Of a stretch of 64,000 nucleotides of DNA, positions 37,901 to 43,900 are shown piece after piece. Where the stretch lies: NCBI GenBank assembly GCA_032622095.1, contig CP136066.1:150796224-150860223 (forward strand), given 5' to 3'. The stretch is from Siphonodentalium dalli (taxonomy: Eukaryota > Mollusca > Scaphopoda > Gadilida > Siphonodentaliidae). A program made the translations under genes and the position numbers. The notes beneath the pieces were generated by a model. It searched no databases, was not told the DNA's origin, and worked only from the letters and a program-made list of their open reading frames with translations. Position 1 is the first letter of the stretch, and each line of letters starts with the position of its first letter.

Positions 37901-40900
37901 ACAGTGTGGAATGTTAAAGTGACACGAGGTAAGGGACTTTATGTAATATTGGTGTGTGAATATTAAAGGAGCACAATGCGCTCTAAAGGGACACACGACA
38001 CTCATTTTGAATGATTGTTAAAGAAACACAATACACACGCAGTGGGTGAAAGTTATAAAGACACAGAACAATATTTAAACTTCAAATTTTAGGGCTCGTA
38101 ATGTACCATTTATGTATCGTTTCTCGCTCTACAATCTCCCCTCCCCACTTATAGATATATAACGAAGACGAGAATAACATGTTGATGAAGTTTATTGAAA
38201 TTTAATCATTGTCTGAATCTTCGACCGTTAGATTTATTTCTAAGAGTTTCTTGAATTTTCTCATCGCTTCATCTGCAGCCCATTCATTATTATATCCGTG
38301 TTTGGTCAGTTTGACCATTTTCTTCATGATCATGTTATGTATGGGTGATGTTTTCAATCGATACTGGTATTCTATTAATCGTCTATAACTTTTGAGAAAC
38401 AGAGCAAACTCTGTGTCGATGGTAGCCTCTTTTCCCGACATGCTCTCATCTCCCGACATGCTCTCTTCTCCTTTCGCATCATTGGTGACGCGTTTCATCA
38501 TACTTTTGAATGTGTCCATCTCGTTGACACATCGCGCAGCTTTCTTAAGACCGAATACCGTTCTACTACCGACGACATTATCATCTTCTGAATCTGATAT
38601 CGTTCCCCGTTCATCTTCATCTGAATCTAGAACCGCTTCGTCAGATTCTAGGTCATCGGTATCTTCTCCGAAGAGAGTTGTTTTTGTCTCGGACATAACT
38701 CCGTGTTTAATCTGTTTATGTCTTTGTAGATTGTAGTTCGTCGATAAAATAATTCCGCATAAATGACACCCGTGCATTATCGCGAATTATTGGAAGAACG
38801 ATCACTCTTATAAGTAGCGATAAAAAGAGAGAATAAGGTGTGGTATACAACCGTCGCGTTAATAGTACGTTCGTCCCGGGGCTAGGGTATAGATATTTGA
38901 CCGCCGGTGATTCAATTAATGCCAATTTATCAGTATGGTACTCTATGTATTCATTCATGATTTGGCTAATCGTATGACACTTTTCTTTTCATTTTCTTCT
39001 TATTATTAGACAAACCTCCAGCTAACACTCTCTTGTTGGTTTGTTTGGACGCTTTACGTGTGTTTGTCAACTTATTTGCTGCAACTTCGGCCTTAGCCAT
39101 TTCAATCGCTTGAGCGATGGGCGTCACTACGTTAATATGTGGTTTTAGAACGTCTTCTTCACTATCACTATTTTTAGTTCTGTCAAGAAAGTAGCGACCC
39201 TCATTATCTGGCCTTAACTTCCCATTAATCATGTCTCTGAAATGTTTTCTCCACGTTTCAATATCTGCTGGAATATACGGGATCGACATGTTTCTTCAAA
39301 TGTAGTGTACAAGTCACTCTTTTTTCTGCATTTTATTTTAGAAAGTTTATCGCCTCTTATAAAAATCGATTATCTGGATATTTATTAATCGAATCGTCGC
39401 TAGTCAGGTACAGATAATAATTATCCATATGACTATAGTTTCTACAAAAAAAAACAATTCAAAGAGAATCATTATTCTTCTTCTCTTATAGTTTTATTGA
39501 TATCACTGAATATATGCTTGAAGATTGACCACTGGTTCAAATTTAACGGAATACCTATAATCGTCGGAGTGTTATTCACAACTCGCCTAATGTCTGTATA
39601 AATGTGTCCTTGATTATTACATAATGTAACAGTAATGTTTGATCGTATTGTCCACCTTTTCACGAAAACACACGGGTGTTGTTAGTAATCATTGGGGTGT
39701 GACATATTAGTATGAAGTAATTCATAGTCAACCGACTCACGCGGTATCTTCTTTGGAACTAAAATAAATGGTAGTGACACAGTGATTACCATAATAGTAA
39801 TTCCTATCAATTTAAGGAGATTCATATGTAGACGACCACGTTCTGTTTGAAACGTATTCGCCAAGGTACCTGTTCTATTATCCATGATTGTAATTGTTCT
39901 CGTGTACAACTTACTCTTATTAATTTTGATATCTGGCGACATCAGACTCTAAAATCCATGAATTAAATTTGTCTGGCCATGAATGCCAAATGCACCATGA
40001 TAGTTATCGATGTCAATAATGCGTTTCGTTGAGATCTTGATTGAGTATGCACCAATCAATTAACAATGACACAGAATATCACCCAAAGTATATTTAAAGG
40101 GGGTGAGAAAAATGAGCAAATGAGCAAAAAAATGAGCAAATGAGCAAAAAAATGAGCAAAATGGCTTGTTGCCATTCATCGGAACGCTCTCAGTGAGAGC
40201 TTTCCGATGCAAGCCATATTTCTGACTAAATCCTGAAAAGTTACCTATAATTCTGCTGTGGTTAAGCAGTCCATTATTTAGGGCATTACTGTATGTAGGC
40301 CTACCAGTGGATGAATAGTCTGCCGGAGAAGCACTGTGTAGACGGGGAATCAACAGGTCTTGTCGGTAAGAGAGTCAGACGAGAAGTGAAGTCTCGGCTA
40401 TTAAAACATAGTAATGCGATAGCGAACATCAAACGAGTCTGCACACGCATATCTGTCAAAGGATACAATAGCAGTCATTGGTCAATTTATCCACGGTGTC
40501 ATCTCAGTATATAGGTGCATAGAAGAATGCTCGATTTCACTGATTATATAGGAAAATGAAGTATCAATGTGAAGAGTGTTCAAGTGTCTATGCTTGGCAA
40601 GATAGTTTGAAACGTCATATCAAAGTTAAACAAAAGCCTTCAGAACAACAACAACAACAACAGTATCATCATCCACAACAACAACAACAACAACAACACT
40701 CATTTGCTATTTTTTTTGCTCATTTGTTTGCTCATTTGCTCATTTTTTTGCTCATTTTTTTGCTCATTTGCTCATTTTTTTGCTCATTTGCTCATTGTTA
40801 TGCTCATTTGCTCATTTTTTTTGCTCATTTGCTCATTTTTTTGCTCATTTGCTCATTTTTTTGCTCATTTGCTCATTTTTTTGCTCATTTTTTTTGCTCA

Positions 40901-43900
40901 TTTGCTCATTTTTTTGCTCATTCGCTCATTTTTTTTTGCTCATTTGCTCATTTCTTTGCTCATTTGCTCATTTTCTTTGCTCATTTGCTCATTTTTTTGC
41001 TCATTTGCTCATTTTTTTGCTCATTTGCTCATTTTTATTGCTCATTTGCTCATTTTTATTGCTCATTTGCTCATTTGTTTGCTCATTTGCTCATTTTTAT
41101 TGCTCATTTGCTCATTTACTCATTTTTTTGCTCATTTGCTCATTTTTCTCACCCCCTTTGAATATACTTTGGGTGATATTCTGTGTCATTGTTAATTGAT
41201 TGGTGCATACTCAATCAAGATCTCAACGAAACGCATTATTGACATCGATAACTATCATGGTGCATTTGGCATTCATGGCCAGACAAATTTAATTCATGGA
41301 TTTTAGAGTCTGATGTCGCCAGATATCAAAATTAATAAGAGTAAGTTGTACACGAGAACAATTACAATCATGGATAATAGAACAGGTACCTTGGCGAATA
41401 CGTTTCAAACAGAACGTGGTCGTCTACATATGAATCTCCTTAAATTGATAGGAATTACTATTATGGTAATCACTGTGTCACTACCATTTATTTTTGTTCC
41501 AAAGAAGATACCGCGTGAGTCGGTTGACTATGAATTACTTCATACTAATATGTCACACCCCAATGATTACGAACAACACCCGTGTGTTTTCGTGAAAAGG
41601 TGGACAATACGATCAAACATTACTGTTACATTATGTAATAATCAAGGACACATTTATACAGACATTAGGCGAGTTGTGAATAACACTCCGACGATTATAG
41701 GTATTCCGTTAAATTTGAACCAGTGGTCAATCTTCAAGCATATATTCAGTGATATCAATAAAACTATAAGAGAAGAAGAATAATGATTCTCTTTGAATTG
41801 TTTTTTTTTGTAGAAACTATAGTCATATGGATAATTATTATATGTACCTGACTAGCCACGATTCGATTAATAAATATCCAGATAATCGATTTTTATAAGA
41901 GGCGATAAACTTTCTAAAATAAAATGCAGAAAAAAGAGTGACTTGTACACTACATTTGAAGAAACATGTCGATCCCGTATATTCCAGCAGATATTGAAAC
42001 GTGGAGAAAACATTTCAGAGACATGATTAATGGGAAGTTAAGGCCAGATAATGAGGGTCGCTACTTTCTTGACAGAACTAAAAATAGTGATAGTGAAGAA
42101 GATGTTCTAAAACCACATATTAACGTAGTGACGCCCATCGCTCAAGCGATTGAAATGGCTAAGGCCGAAGTTGCAGAAAATAAGTTGACAAACACACGTA
42201 AAGCGTCCAAACAAACCAACAAGAGAGTGTTAGCTGGAGGTTTGTCTAATAATAAGAAGAAAATGAAAAGAAAAGTGTCATACGATTAGCCAAATCATGA
42301 ATGAATACATAGAGTACCATACTGATAAATTGGCATTAATTGAATCACCGGCGGTCAAATATCTATACCCTAGCCCCGGGACGAACGTACTCTTAACGCG
42401 ACGGTTGTATACCACACCTTATTCTCTCTTTTTATCGCTACTTATAAGAGTGATCGTTCTTCCAATAATTCGCGATAATGCACGGGTGTCATTTATGCGG
42501 AATTATTTTATCGACGAACTACAATCTACAAAGACATAAACAGATTAAACACGGAGTTATGTCCGAGACAAAAACAACTCTCTTCGGAGAAGATACCGAT
42601 GACCTAGAATCTGACGAAGCGGTTCTAGATTCAGATGAAGATGAACGGGGAACGATATCAGATTCAGAAGATGATAATGTCGTCGGTAGTAGAACGGTAT
42701 TCGGTCTTAAGAAAGCTGCGCGATGTGTCAACGAGATGGACACATTCAAAAGTATGATGAAACGCGTCACCAATGATGCGAAAGGAGAAGAGAGCATGTC
42801 GGGAGATGAGAGCATGTCGGGAAAAGAGGCTACCATCGACACAGAGTTTGCTCTGTTTCTCAAAAGTTATAGACGATTAATAGAATACCAGTATCGATTG
42901 AAAACATCACCCATACATAACATGATCATGAAGAAAATGGTCAAACTGACCAAACACGGATATAATAATGAATGGGCTGCAGATGAAGCGATGAGAAAAT
43001 TCAAGAAACTCTTAGAAATAAATCTAACGGTCGAAGATTCAGACAATGATTAAATTTCAATAAACTTCATCAACATGTTATTCTCGTCTTCGTTATATAT
43101 CTATAAGTGGGGAGGGGAGATTGTAGAGCGAGAAACGATACATAAATGGTACATTACGAGCCCTAAAATTTGAAGTTTAAATATTGTTCTGTGTCTTTTT
43201 AACTTTCACCCACTGCGTGTGTATTGTGTTTCTTTAACAATCATTCAAAATGAGTGTCGTGTGTCCCTTTAGAGCGCATTGCGCTCCTTTAATATTCACA
43301 CACCAATATTACATAAAGTCCCTTACCTCGTGTCACTTTAACATTCCACACTGTGCGTGTATTATCCCCCTTTAATTATGTCATAGCGTTGGTACATAGA
43401 AGACTGTATAACACTATGCCTATGTCTATAGCTGTTGTTGGTAAGATGTGAAATATAAATTTCAAGGTTCAATTCATTCGTGTAGTAATTTCGTATATGT
43501 TCAACGCTCTTCATTCGTGTGGATGTTGGGGGTGGGGGTGGGCTGGTATTATCACGTTGGTCTGTGATTGAGTGTACAAAATCTCTTGTCAAGTGAACAC
43601 CTGCACATTTTTTACAATTGGTATAATCTATTTCTAAACATCGAACTTGTCTGAACCTATCAACTGATACAATAGCAGTGATATAATGTTACATCATCGG
43701 TGCTAACTGGAGTTTTGGTATACAAAATGAGCGTAAGTGTGAATGGAGTGATAAGTGGTTATTACGTAATGTTGTTATAACAATGACACCGAAGCAATTT
43801 CTATCATTGAGTGTCTCACGACCTGGACGTATTATGTATGCATTTTTTGGATAACTAATTATCGCGTTAATGCTAACAATGACACAGTTTATCAACCTTA

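Larger units (their letters stand above)
36989..40160. repeat. Left arm of the inverted duplication
   Basis: Genes of the zinc-finger set are on the minus strand here. This arm carries the only clear disabling change: a nonsense codon in the PC4-like frame. It ends in three short AAATGAGC-type repeats against a truncated MITE. Confidence 0.85.

Noticed and set aside
38392-38736. 114-codon frame opposite the zinc-finger gene (also 42519-42863)
   Set aside because: Antisense shadow; Ser-rich because the sense strand codes acidic residues.
40704-41195. 163- and 143-codon hydrophobic frames
   Set aside because: All three forward frames are open because the TTTGCTCA unit lacks stops; treated as minisatellite.
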